Source: Paenibacillus_AR mesotrionivorans
GTDB lineage: Bacteria > Bacillota > Bacilli > Paenibacillales > NBRC-103111
Assembly (NCBI RefSeq): GCF_046098205.1
Contig: NZ_JBJURJ010000001.1
Span: forward strand, 310,001 to 374,000
DNA: 64,000 bases
Reading direction: 5' to 3'
A program made the position numbers and the translations under genes. Shown here in pieces: positions 47,800-56,142 of the stretch. The notes below the pieces were generated by a model, which saw only the letters and a list, made by a program, of their open reading frames with translations, was not told the origin of the DNA and did no database searches. The number at the start of each line of letters is the position of its first letter. Within the stretch, counting starts at the first letter, position 1.

Positions 47800-48975
47800 T
47801 TACGCGCCGGCAAACAACGCTTTAACCACCTGCTCCAGATTGGTGAACCAGCCCCGTCCGCTTCCTGTGACGGCCGCATCCAGTCCGGTTGCCCGAAACA
47901 TGGTTTGACGGTTATCCGGCTCCTGGGCCAGCCTTGGGCTGCCTTCAGGATACACCGGCACTGAACCGATGGTTTTGCCGTTCAGGCTTAAGGTCAGCGT
48001 ACCTGCAAGCCCCAACCGGTACTCGGGAGAATTGGCGTCCTGAAGCTGCAGGCTTCTGGACACACCGGAGGCCTCCCCCTCGGAGAGCGCATATTGGAAG
48101 GAATGGCCGGCAGCCAAACCCGGCTGAAGAATCTCCCCTTTTTGGACCAGAGGGGTCAGCTTGTAATGGGAAAAGCCCCAATCCAGCAGGTTCCGGTGAT
48201 CCAGCCAGTCGTTGGAATCATTCAGAGTCACCACTGCCAGCTGCTGTCCATTGCGGGTGGCTGAGGATACCAGACAGCGTTTGGCGATTTTGGTATACCC
48301 CGTTTTGACCCCGTCCGCCCCGTCGTACATATTCAGCATTTTGTTCTTGTTGCTCCAGACATGGTCCCAGGATTCGGTGGGGTTGGGGACCTTTTTAACC
48401 TCTGTTTTGACAATTTCCTGGAACGTGGGATTCTGCAGCGCATACGCAGTCAGCTTGGCCATATCGTTGGCAGTGGAATAATGGTCGTTATGATCCAGAC
48501 CGTGGGGATTCATAAACCGGGAATGCTCCATCCCCAGCTCCCGGGCCTTTTCATTCATCAGATAGACAAACCCTTGCTCAGAGCCGCCCACATGCTCGGC
48601 AATGGCGGTGGCCGCATCATTGCCGGAACGGAGCATCAAGCCATACAGCAGGTGATGAAGGCTCATTTCCTCGCCCAGCTTCAGGTAAATGGAGGAGCCC
48701 TCCTTGCCGAAGGCATTTTTGCTGACGGTGACCTGATCGGACAGCTTGCCCTGCTCAATGGCCACAATGGCCGTCATGATCTTGGTGAGACTGGCAATCC
48801 GCATCCGCTTGTCCCCCTGCTGCGCATACAGAAGCCTCCCCGATTTCACATCAATCAACGCGGCGGCCTCCGCACTGGTGCCCGGCTTCGGCGGCTCCGC
48901 CCGGACGGTGGCCGCTCCGGTACCCGCACCGGCCCATACAACAAAGGCGACGAACGCTGCCAGCAGCTTTTTCAT
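47800..48975 (-). CDS. dacB: D-alanyl-D-alanine carboxypeptidase DacB (penicillin-binding protein 5*)
   Basis: A secreted serine DD-carboxypeptidase that trims spore cortex peptidoglycan. The 391-residue protein from the ATG at 48975 (AAGGAG 10 bases before) has a signal peptide (1-26), then S62-x-x-K65 (SLTK), S117-G-N119 and K224-T-G226, the full catalytic set, and a C-terminal beta-rich domain. First gene of the dacB-spmA-spmB operon. Mother-cell control is expected from the family. Confidence 0.95.
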   Translation of the reverse strand: MKKLLAAFVAFVVWAGAGTGAATVRAEPPKPGTSAEAAALIDVKSGRLLYAQQGDKRMRIASLTKIMTAIVAIEQGKLSDQVTVSKNAFGKEGSSIYLKLGEEMSLHHLLYGLMLRSGNDAATAIAEHVGGSEQGFVYLMNEKARELGMEHSRFMNPHGLDHNDHYSTANDMAKLTAYALQNPTFQEIVKTEVKKVPNPTESWDHVWSNKNKMLNMYDGADGVKTGYTKIAKRCLVSSATRNGQQLAVVTLNDSNDWLDHRNLLDWGFSHYKLTPLVQKGEILQPGLAAGHSFQYALSEGEASGVSRSLQLQDANSPEYRLGLAGTLTLSLNGKTIGSVPVYPEGSPRLAQEPDNRQTMFRATGLDAAVTGSGRGWFTNLEQVVKALFAGA

Positions 48976-49094
48976 TGGTTCATTGCTCCTTCCACCCATT
49001 CATGTACCTGCCCATACTTGTACCACCAATATATGCTTGTGCGGTGTGGAACATGCCCCAATGGGGAGTATCCCTGATGAAATGCATGTCCGCA

Positions 49095-49142
49095 CAAAAA
49101 AAGCTGCATCCGGGAAGTTGGCTTGCGCCAATCGGATGCAGC
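49095..49142 (-). terminator. Terminator after ytfJ
   Basis: On the minus strand GCTGCATCCG and CGGATGCAGC form a perfect 10-bp stem with an 18-base loop, followed by seven T. Confidence 0.88.
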
Positions 49143-49179
49143 GGGATTTATGCTGAATTATTGAATTACAGATTTGGAC

Positions 49180-49243
49180 GTGTCTGAAAACTCCCTTGAG
49201 GGCACCTTTTAGCGCCTATTCGCCCCTCGGAGTTTTCAGGCAC
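49180..49243. repeat. Long hairpin just past ytfJ
   Basis: GTGTCTGAAAACTCC and GGAGTTTTCAGGCAC are 15-base arms with one wobble, and GAGGGC/GCCCCTC can pair inside. It ends 4 bases before the ytfJ stop position on the map, between ytfJ and its terminator. Confidence 0.6.
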
Positions 49244-49246
49244 ACC

Positions 49247-49738
49247 CTAGATGCTTGGATCGTAAGTTCCCGACAGGCGGGAGGAGTCGTCCATGTCCTG
49301 GTCTGCAATTCCGTTGCGGTTGCTCTTCAGCATGCTTTGGATTTTCTCCACCACCTGCGGGGCGGAATCGATCAGACGCTCATAAATGTGGGTTTGGTTG
49401 TCCAGCGGCACGACCTTCACACCCAGCTTGTTAACCACAAGGAAGGCGATGGGAGTGATGGACACACCGCCGCCGCTGCCGCCGCCGAAGGGGAGCATCA
49501 CCGTGGCGTTGTTGGCGTCGTTGCCGTTTTGCTGGCCGCCGCTGCCCGACGATTCCTCCATGTCCCCGTAGAATTCACTGCCTCCTGCTGCAAACCCGAA
49601 GCCGACCTTGGAGATGGGCATAATGACGCTGCCGTCCGGGGTTTCCACCGGGTCCCCAACAATCGTATTGACGTCAACCATTTCCTTGATATTTTCCATG
49701 GCTACTTTCATTAAACCCTGAATCGGATGCTCGGCCAT
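49247..49738 (-). CDS. ytfJ: GerW-family sporulation protein YtfJ
   Basis: A 163-residue soluble protein of the GerW family, made in the forespore and needed for L-alanine germination in B. subtilis. The family segment PISKVGFGFAAGGSEF (about 41-56) and a Gly-, Asn- and Ser-rich loop (about 62-80), followed by GGGSGGGVSITPIAFLVV, are present. It lies 96 bases after the DUF2953 gene, as with ytfI-ytfJ in B. subtilis. Confidence 0.93.
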   Translation of the reverse strand: MAEHPIQGLMKVAMENIKEMVDVNTIVGDPVETPDGSVIMPISKVGFGFAAGGSEFYGDMEESSGSGGQQNGNDANNATVMLPFGGGSGGGVSITPIAFLVVNKLGVKVVPLDNQTHIYERLIDSAPQVVEKIQSMLKSNRNGIADQDMDDSSRLSGTYDPSI

Positions 49739-49834
49739 GCAGTTTTCCTCCTTCTCATGCGTAAACGCATTATTGACAATCCATCAGAACTAGCATTTCC
49801 GATCCCTGCAGGTTGTATGTAACCTTCGCCCGAC

Positions 49835-50515
49835 TCAAGGGGATTTGGACAATATCTTCTGCCAGGCCTTGAAGCTGCCCCTGTTCTTGAAGGCCCGCAC
49901 CACAAACAGCACCAGCGAAGCGCAAGCCTGGTCGAACCGCATCTGCCCCTTCCACGTCAGCTCTGTAGTAAACACAGTCTGCCTGTAATCCGGGATAACC
50001 TGAATGTCCGGACTGCCACAGCGCTTGATATGGGTAAACATGAAGGTTAATAGTGAGGATTTGAGGGTCCAGACAATGCCCGTGGTGATGGCGGTCTCCG
50101 GCGCATCGCCCAGCCCGATCCGAGTGGACCATTTTAGTTGGGTGCAGGTAACCTTGGACATGGTATCGTACAGCCAATCCCGCATGTGATAGGTGGCTTC
50201 CACGAAAATTTTGGCCTTCTTGAAATACAGGAGCACCTTGTCCTTATTGATCTCTGCCGTGCCCTCTCCCAGAAGCTTGTCCCCCCGCTCATTCACATGT
50301 TCCTCCTTGAGCACCACGCCCTTCTTAAACCCCTTAAAGGCAATAACCGGCACCTCAAACCGGTACTGGATCAGGCCATAAACAGCCTTGCAATAAATAT
50401 AGAGCCGGTCGTTATCCTTAACCCGGGAATAAAACAATTCAAAGGATACCTTGCTGGCCAACAGCGCAATTGCCGCAGCGGCGCCTCCGGCAAGCATCCA
50501 CCCCCACCATGTCAT
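49835..50515 (-). CDS. DUF2953 family protein (YtfI type)
   Basis: A 226-residue protein with one N-terminal membrane helix (about 4-24) and a soluble domain with alternating beta and helical parts and a Lys-rich C-terminus. Its position upstream of ytfJ and its length match B. subtilis ytfI, annotated DUF2953. The molecular role is unknown. Co-expression with ytfJ suggests forespore function. Confidence 0.8.
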   Translation of the reverse strand: MTWWGWMLAGGAAAAIALLASKVSFELFYSRVKDNDRLYIYCKAVYGLIQYRFEVPVIAFKGFKKGVVLKEEHVNERGDKLLGEGTAEINKDKVLLYFKKAKIFVEATYHMRDWLYDTMSKVTCTQLKWSTRIGLGDAPETAITTGIVWTLKSSLLTFMFTHIKRCGSPDIQVIPDYRQTVFTTELTWKGQMRFDQACASLVLFVVRAFKNRGSFKAWQKILSKSP

Positions 50516-50542
50516 GCATAAGGCCCCCTTTTATCCAAAACC

Positions 50543-50593
50543 CCCCCAAAAGTGACGAAATGCTCTGAAGCCAAATCCGAGTACTTTTGGGGG
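50543..50593. repeat. Inverted repeat CCCCCAAAAGT between scpB and the DUF2953 gene
   Basis: Perfect 11-bp arms CCCCCAAAAGT and ACTTTTGGGGG enclose about 29 bases. A shorter look-alike (CCCCC with GGGGGAGCC) lies at 11862-11895. Confidence 0.5.
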
Positions 50594-50612
50594 AGCCCCC
50601 GTAAAAACAGTC

Positions 50613-50635
50613 AAAAAAAGCTCCGACCGGGCTTT
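50613..50635 (-). terminator. Terminator after scpB
   Basis: On the minus strand AAAGC and GCTTT arms around a GC-rich loop (CCGGTCGG region) end in seven T. Confidence 0.75.
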
Positions 50636-50704
50636 CATACCGCAATTGGCATGAAAACCGTCAATCGGAACTTATTGTATCCTGATGGACCGAAGGGCAT
50701 TCGC

Positions 50705-51310
50705 CTATTCCGGGTCCAGTTCATCAATCGTCATCTGCTTTGCTTCCAGCCTGCCGAACAACAGCTGGGTTTCCTCTTCCAAATCAATTTCATGCTCAAA
50801 TTTGGAGGAATCCGGTAAATCCTGTAAACCCTTCAACGCAAAATAGTCCAGAAAAGATTTGGTCGTCCCGTACAGAATGGGTCTGCCCACCGCTTCGGCA
50901 CGTCCTTTTTCCTCGATCAGATCCTTGGCTACCAGCGTCTGCAGGGCCCGGTCGCATTTGACTCCCCGGATTTCTTCAATTTCCACCCGGGTAATGGGCT
51001 GCTTATAGGCCACTATGGACAGGGTTTCCAAAGCGGCCTGGGACAATGCCGCCCGCGTAGGCGACGATGCCAGCCGTTCCAGATAGGGTGCATGCGCAGG
51101 GAGTGTCGTCAGTTGGAGAGCACCGGCAATCTCCACAATCTGAATGCCTCTCCCTTTCTTCTTCAGCTCCGCCTTCAGTTCCTCCACCAGCGATGCGGTG
51201 AACTTCACATCCAGCTCCAGCACTTCGGCCAGCTGCTTCACTTCGAGCCCTTCATCCCCTGCGGCGAACAGCAGCCCCTCAATAATCGACTTCAATTTGG
51301 GCAACTGCAT
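50705..51310 (-). CDS. scpB: Segregation and condensation protein B
   Basis: Kleisin-interacting subunit of the SMC condensin complex that compacts and segregates chromosomes. The 201-residue protein has two winged-helix domains. It starts MQLPKLKSIIEGLLFAAGDEG and contains the conserved RVEIEEIRGVKCDRALQTL stretch (about 103-121) and LYGTTKSFLDYFAL. It overlaps scpA by 32 bases with a good AGGAAGG site inside scpA. Confidence 0.95.
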   Translation of the reverse strand: MQLPKLKSIIEGLLFAAGDEGLEVKQLAEVLELDVKFTASLVEELKAELKKKGRGIQIVEIAGALQLTTLPAHAPYLERLASSPTRAALSQAALETLSIVAYKQPITRVEIEEIRGVKCDRALQTLVAKDLIEEKGRAEAVGRPILYGTTKSFLDYFALKGLQDLPDSSKFEHEIDLEEETQLLFGRLEAKQMTIDELDPE

Positions 51311-52073
51311 CCCAGCTACCTTCCTCTCTTGCCTGAATCACAATATCCTCGAATAATTTATGCTGATAGCAAACAATGGTTTTCATCTTCATCAGCTCCA
51401 ACAGCGCCAGGAAGGTCACCACAATCTCCTCCCGGCTGTTCTCCGGGGACAATAGCCGCGAGAACAGAAGCTTGCCCCCTGCCTCCTGAAGAATATCCAC
51501 TACCTGGGTGATCCTGTCCTTCACGGAAATCTCATCCCGATGGATCATGGCTACCCGGTTGCGGCTAACCTGCTTCTTCAGCGCCTTGCGGAAGGCCAGG
51601 AGCAAATCGGTTAGATCCAACCCTTCAACTGGGTTCGTTGGAGCCTGATGGACGTAAGGAGTCAAATCCACTGCCTCCCGGGTGTAAATCAGATTGCGCT
51701 CCGTTTCCATTTCCCGGAGATGGTCGGCGATATCCTTATACTTGCGGTATTCAACCAGCTTCTGCACCAGCTCATCCCGCGGGTCGAAGCCGTCTTCTCC
51801 GTCCATCATCCAGTCCATATCATCGGGCAGCAGCTCCACCGGCGGCTTGGGAAGCAGCATTTTGCTTTTAATTGCCAGAAGTGTCGCGGCCATCACCAGA
51901 AACTCGCTGGTGACCTCCAGCTCCAGCTCCTGCATGCCATCTAGAACCTCCAGATACTGGTCGGTGATTTCCTTGATGGGGATATTGTAAATATCCACCT
52001 CCGCCTTATCGATGAGGTGCAGCAGCAGGTCCAGCGGGCCTTCGAAGGTTTCGAGCTTGAAGGTCACCTTCAT
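51279..52073 (-). CDS. scpA: Segregation and condensation protein A
   Basis: The kleisin subunit that bridges SMC heads. The 264 residues start MKVTFKLETFEGPLDLLLHLIDKAEVDIYNIPI, the typical N-terminus, and end with the C-terminal winged helix (ILQEAGGKLLFSRLLSPENSREEIVVTFLALLELMK). scpA precedes scpB and overlaps it, as in most Firmicutes. Confidence 0.96.
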   Translation of the reverse strand: MKVTFKLETFEGPLDLLLHLIDKAEVDIYNIPIKEITDQYLEVLDGMQELELEVTSEFLVMAATLLAIKSKMLLPKPPVELLPDDMDWMMDGEDGFDPRDELVQKLVEYRKYKDIADHLREMETERNLIYTREAVDLTPYVHQAPTNPVEGLDLTDLLLAFRKALKKQVSRNRVAMIHRDEISVKDRITQVVDILQEAGGKLLFSRLLSPENSREEIVVTFLALLELMKMKTIVCYQHKLFEDIVIQAREEGSWDAVAQIEVDY

Positions 52074-52091
52074 GGGTCATTCGCTCCTTAC

Positions 52092-52565
52092 TTACGGCAG
52101 CTGCTTCAGCAGATTGGCCATTTCAATTGCCGTTACCGCAGCATCCCAGCCTTTATTGCCGGCTTTGGTGCCTGCGCGCTCCACTGCCTGCTCGATGGAG
52201 TCGGTGGTCAATACGCCGAAAATAGTAGGGACTCCGGTCTTCATATTGATGGCCGCCACGCCCTTGGATACCTCTGCGCATACATAGTCAAAATGCGGTG
52301 TGGAGCCCCGGATAACGGCGCCCAGGGTAATCACAGCGTCATACTTGCCGCTTTGGGCCATGCGCTGGGCTGCCAGAGGAATCTCGAAGGCGCCCGGTAC
52401 CCATGCCACCTCCACTTCCTCATCCTTGGCGCCGTGGCGCTTCAGCCCGTCCAACGCTCCGCCCAGCAGCTTGGCAGTAATAAATTCATTGAACCGGCCG
52501 ATGACGATTCCATACCGCAGGCCTTCCGATACTAAATGTCCTTCATACGTGTGTCCCATATTCAT
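52092..52565 (-). CDS. ribH: 6,7-dimethyl-8-ribityllumazine synthase
   Basis: It condenses the pyrimidine and the four-carbon unit in riboflavin synthesis. The 157-residue protein has GRFNEF (about 23-28), GAFEIP (55-60), GAVIRGSTPHFDYV with catalytic His, and TDSIEQA near the end, as the family requires. It overlaps the ribBA stop by 4 bases and is the last gene of the rib operon. Confidence 0.97.
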   Translation of the reverse strand: MNMGHTYEGHLVSEGLRYGIVIGRFNEFITAKLLGGALDGLKRHGAKDEEVEVAWVPGAFEIPLAAQRMAQSGKYDAVITLGAVIRGSTPHFDYVCAEVSKGVAAINMKTGVPTIFGVLTTDSIEQAVERAGTKAGNKGWDAAVTAIEMANLLKQLP

Positions 52566-53818
52566 CTCATCCTTTCGGTTTCCGTTGCAGCAGCGGCAGC
52601 TAAATCATCCTGAAACGAAAGCAGGTGTCCGAGCTTTTCCCGCTTGGTGTGCAGGTAGCGGGTGTTGTCGATGTTCTCTAGCATCTGCAACGCTACTCTT
52701 TCGACAACCTGCAGCCCGTATCCTTCCAATCCTTTAATTTTTCTTGGATTATTCGTCAACAATCTGATTTTTTCGACGCCCAGGTCCTTCAATATCTGTG
52801 CGCCGATCCCATAATCCCGTAAATCCGCTCCAAAACCAAGCTGAAGATTGGCCTCTACCGTATCCATCCCCTGCTCCTGAAGCTTATACGCCCGCAGCTT
52901 GTTGATCAACCCGATCCCCCGGCCCTCCTGGCGCATGTACAGGAGAACGCCCGAGCCGTTCTCGTCAATCTGCTTCAATGCGGAAGCGAGCTGAGGACCA
53001 CAGTCGCAGCGGTGGGAGTGGAACACGTCCCCGGTCAGACATTCGGAATGGACACGGACCAACACCGGCTCATCCGGATTGATGGTGCCCTTGACCAGCG
53101 CCACATGCTCCTTGTCATCCACCTCATTGGTATAGGCAACAGCGGTGAATTCACCGTAATCTGTGGGCAGCCGGACCTCCACCTCACGTTTGATCAGGTT
53201 TTCCTTTTCGTTGCGGTAGTGGATCAAATCCTGGATGGAGATCAGCTTCAGCTGATGCTTCTGCGCGAAGATCTGCAGATCAGGAAGCCGGGCCATGGTG
53301 CCATCCTCCTTGACCACCTCGCAGATTACGGCAGCTGGATAAGAGCCGCACATCCGTGCCAAGTCAATGGCCGCCTCCGTATGGCCCGCGCGGCGCAGGA
53401 CCCCCCCTTTTTTGGCGATAAGCGGGAAGATATGGCCGGGACGGCGAAAATTCTGGGGACGGGAGGACGGATCAATAAGTCCCTTTACGGTCCGGGACCG
53501 TTCAAAGGCCGAAATGCCGGTGGTGGTATCCGTATGGTCCACAGAAATGGTAAAGGCTGTGCCGTGATAATCCGTATTGTGGTGGACCATCAAATCCAAC
53601 TGCAGCTCCCGGGCCCGTTCCTCCGTAATGGGCACACAGACCAGACCTCTGGCCTCGCGGATCATAAAATTGATTACCTCCGGCGTTGCCTTATCCGCCA
53701 GCACAATAAGATCCCCCTCATTCTCCCGGTCCTCGTCGTCCACCACCAGAACCGGCTTGCCCATCATCAGGTCATAGATCGCTTCCTCAATGCTATCCAG
53801 CGTCTTTTTCTCTTCCAT
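52562..53818 (-). CDS. ribBA: Bifunctional DHBP synthase / GTP cyclohydrolase II
   Basis: One protein that makes both riboflavin precursors. The N-terminal half (about 1-205) is 3,4-dihydroxy-2-butanone-4-phosphate synthase (VDDEDRENEGD, HTEAAIDLA). The C-terminal half (about 206-400) is GTP cyclohydrolase II with zinc cysteines in CLTGDVFHSHRCDC and the active RQEGRGIGL. The third of three clustered start codons (53818) has GGGAG at 8 bases. 418 residues. Confidence 0.96.
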   Translation of the reverse strand: MEEKKTLDSIEEAIYDLMMGKPVLVVDDEDRENEGDLIVLADKATPEVINFMIREARGLVCVPITEERARELQLDLMVHHNTDYHGTAFTISVDHTDTTTGISAFERSRTVKGLIDPSSRPQNFRRPGHIFPLIAKKGGVLRRAGHTEAAIDLARMCGSYPAAVICEVVKEDGTMARLPDLQIFAQKHQLKLISIQDLIHYRNEKENLIKREVEVRLPTDYGEFTAVAYTNEVDDKEHVALVKGTINPDEPVLVRVHSECLTGDVFHSHRCDCGPQLASALKQIDENGSGVLLYMRQEGRGIGLINKLRAYKLQEQGMDTVEANLQLGFGADLRDYGIGAQILKDLGVEKIRLLTNNPRKIKGLEGYGLQVVERVALQMLENIDNTRYLHTKREKLGHLLSFQDDLAAAAATETERMR

Positions 53819-53884
53819 CTCCATCACTCCCTATAGTTATTGAGCTGCGCTTCACTTTTGGTGGATTATTAATCGGGGGGTTCC

Positions 53885-54559
53885 CTACAAATAGCCGTTT
53901 TCCGCCAAAAACGCTTCGGTCAAACCTCCGCTTTTCCGTCCGCGGCCTGTCCCCGGCTGCTCCCCGCTTTGGAAGCTGAGAAGCCGCTCCACATATTTGC
54001 CCAGGATGTCCGCCTCCAGATTGACACGGTCCCCCGGTCCCTTCAGAGCCAGCACCGTCTCGGCCAAAGTATGAGGGATGATGGAGACGGCGAAGGTTTC
54101 ATTGTCTGTACGAATCACCGTCAGGCTAATGCCGTCAATGGCAATAGAGCCGCGGGCCAGCACATACCGGAGCATGCTTTTGTCATCCGGCTCCAGGGTG
54201 AAGACCACCGCGTTCTCCTCGGGCTGCCGGCTTACAATCCGCCCGGAGGTGTCCACATGGCCCTGCACGATATGGCCGCCGAAGCGCTTCTGGGCGCCCA
54301 TAGCCCGCTCCAGATTCACCGGATTGCCGGACCGGAGCTCACCGAGATTGGTCTGGCGGTAGGTTTCCGGCATCACATCCGCTGTGAAAGAATCACCGTC
54401 AAAAGCGACAACGGTAAGGCACACACCATTCACAGCGATGCTGTCTCCTATGGCCACATCCTCAAGCACCCTGGACGCCTCCACCGTCAGCAGCATGGCC
54501 TGTCCTTGGCGGTAAACCCGGCGCATACGGCCCATTTCTTCTATAATTCCTGTAAACAT
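53885..54559 (-). CDS. ribE: Riboflavin synthase, alpha chain
   Basis: It dismutates two lumazines to riboflavin. The 224 residues are two tandem similar barrel domains (1-96 and 97-193), with MFTGIIEEMG at the start, VNGVCLTV in domain one, IDGISLTV in domain two and GHIVQGHVD between them. It lies between ribD and ribBA in operon order. The last 25 residues are a tail. Confidence 0.95.
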   Translation of the reverse strand: MFTGIIEEMGRMRRVYRQGQAMLLTVEASRVLEDVAIGDSIAVNGVCLTVVAFDGDSFTADVMPETYRQTNLGELRSGNPVNLERAMGAQKRFGGHIVQGHVDTSGRIVSRQPEENAVVFTLEPDDKSMLRYVLARGSIAIDGISLTVIRTDNETFAVSIIPHTLAETVLALKGPGDRVNLEADILGKYVERLLSFQSGEQPGTGRGRKSGGLTEAFLAENGYL

Positions 54560-54579
54560 GGCGCTCCATCCTCTCTAGG

Positions 54580-55713
54580 TCATTCCGTTCCAGCCGGCTC
54601 TTCTTCAGCCTGTCCGTAGCGGGGATAACCACTGATGCATACATCCTGGCCCATCTGCTCCACCTTCAACCGGTCCAGAACTATGGCATCTCCCATTTTT
54701 TCAAAACCGGCAAAGTCAAAGTTACCAGGTGCACCCGCTCCCCCGATAATTTTCGGGGCGAAAAACAATACGCATTTATGGATCAGCCGAGCCTCCAGCA
54801 TGGACCCATTCAGCTTGCCTCCACCTTCCAGCAGCACAGAGGCGATCTCCCGTTCACCCAGCAGCCGCATGGCCTCCTCCAGATCCACATGAGGCCCGAA
54901 GCCGGTAAGCAGCACCCGGTGTCCTCTATCCTCCAGCCGTTTAATTTTGTCTGGAGGGGCTTGGTATGTACTGAGTAGGATAGCACCGGGACGCTCCAGC
55001 AGGCGGGCATCCTCGGGAATCCGAAGCATCGAATCCACAATGACCGGAACCGGATCCAGGCCTGGAACATCAAGTCTGGTGGTCAGAGAAGGGTCATCCG
55101 CGATCACCGTTTGGATGCCCACCATAATTCCCTGATGGCGGTGCCGCAGCGTATGCACATATTCCCTTGCTGCTTCTCCTGTCACCCACCGGCTGTCACC
55201 CGTCCGGCTGGCAATCCGTCCGTCCAGGGTACTGGCTGTTTTCAACGTGATAAAGGGAGTATGGTGCACAATATAATGGTTAAACGCCTCATTTTGCTGT
55301 GTGGCTTCCTGCTCCAGGATACCTGCCTCAACCTCTATCCCTGCCCCCTCCAGCATGGCCAGCCCGTTACCGGAAACCAACGGGTTAGGGTCCTTGGCAG
55401 CGGCTACTACCCGGATGACACCTGCCTCGATCAGCCGTTTAGCACAGGGAGGTGTTTTGCCGTAATGGCTGCATGGCTCCAAGGTCACGTAAGCTGTTGC
55501 ACCGGCCGCTTCACCGCCTGCCATCCGAAGGGCGTGGATTTCTGCATGGTCCCCGCCCCGGCGGAGATGGGCGCCCATGCCGAGAATACGTCCATCCTTA
55601 ACGATGACACAGCCTACCACAGGATTAATCCCCGTTTGCCCTGCCGCTCCGGCAGCCAGCTGCAGCGCCAGCCGCATATACCATTCATCATTCATCACGT
55701 CCTGGGGGTTCAT
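54580..55713 (-). CDS. ribD: Bifunctional riboflavin deaminase/reductase RibD
   Basis: The N-terminal deaminase domain (about 1-150) has zinc ligands H56 (with E58 as acid/base), C81 and C90. The C-terminal reductase (about 155-365) has TLDGRIASRTGDSRWVTG and the NADPH-binding stretch LLEGGGKLNGSML. 377 residues from an ATG behind GGAGG. It is the first gene of the operon, 159 bases past the FMN riboswitch. Confidence 0.95.
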   Translation of the reverse strand: MNPQDVMNDEWYMRLALQLAAGAAGQTGINPVVGCVIVKDGRILGMGAHLRRGGDHAEIHALRMAGGEAAGATAYVTLEPCSHYGKTPPCAKRLIEAGVIRVVAAAKDPNPLVSGNGLAMLEGAGIEVEAGILEQEATQQNEAFNHYIVHHTPFITLKTASTLDGRIASRTGDSRWVTGEAAREYVHTLRHRHQGIMVGIQTVIADDPSLTTRLDVPGLDPVPVIVDSMLRIPEDARLLERPGAILLSTYQAPPDKIKRLEDRGHRVLLTGFGPHVDLEEAMRLLGEREIASVLLEGGGKLNGSMLEARLIHKCVLFFAPKIIGGAGAPGNFDFAGFEKMGDAIVLDRLKVEQMGQDVCISGYPRYGQAEEEPAGTE

Positions 55714-55741
55714 GCTTCCCCCTCCTTATCCGCAAAATCAA

Positions 55742-55773
55742 AAAAACCCTTCTCCACAAAATGGAAAGGGGAC
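55742..55773 (-). terminator. FMN-riboswitch terminator
   Basis: On the minus strand CCCCTTTCCA and TGGAGAAGGG form a stem ending in seven T, just before ribD. It is the expression platform of the riboswitch and would form when FMN is bound. Confidence 0.78.
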
Positions 55774-55872
55774 AGTTTAGAGGTCCGTAGCGGCGCATAC
55801 CGAATAGAGCTGTTTCCTTTTGACATGTGAAAAAAGGAACTTGCCTATGTGAATAAAACGCAGATACGAAAA

Positions 55873-56067
55873 TCACTTTCTCCCATCCAGACTATACTGT
55901 CGGTCTTGGAGTTGCACCAAGTCCTCCGATGAACAGCGCCAGAGGCGCCGGGCAAAGAGCCAGCTTCACCGGGTCACGGACTGACCGCAAGGGTGCAGGA
56001 GTGCGCTTGTGCGCCACTCCGCCTTACGGATCACCGCCGGTAGGGAATTTCACCCTGCCCCGAAAGT
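55873..56067 (-). promoter_or_regulatory. FMN riboswitch (RFN element) of the rib operon
   Basis: On the minus strand the aptamer starts GGGGCAGGGTGAAATTCCC, has ACCGGCGGT next, GGTCAGTCCGTGACCCGGTG in the middle and closes with GGATGGGAGAAAG. All invariant blocks are there. It controls ribD-ribE-ribBA-ribH. Confidence 0.97.
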
Positions 56068-56102
56068 AACTTCGATATGAAATTATCATGCTATTGCCAT
56101 GA

Positions 56103-56131
56103 AGTGTATCATCCCGCTGCTGAATTTGCAA
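56103..56131 (-). promoter_or_regulatory. Candidate promoter of the rib operon
   Basis: On the minus strand TTGCAA, a 17-base spacer and TACACT lie 36 bases before the riboswitch, giving a start point just ahead of it. Confidence 0.5.
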
Positions 56132-56142
56132 GAGAGTAACGG

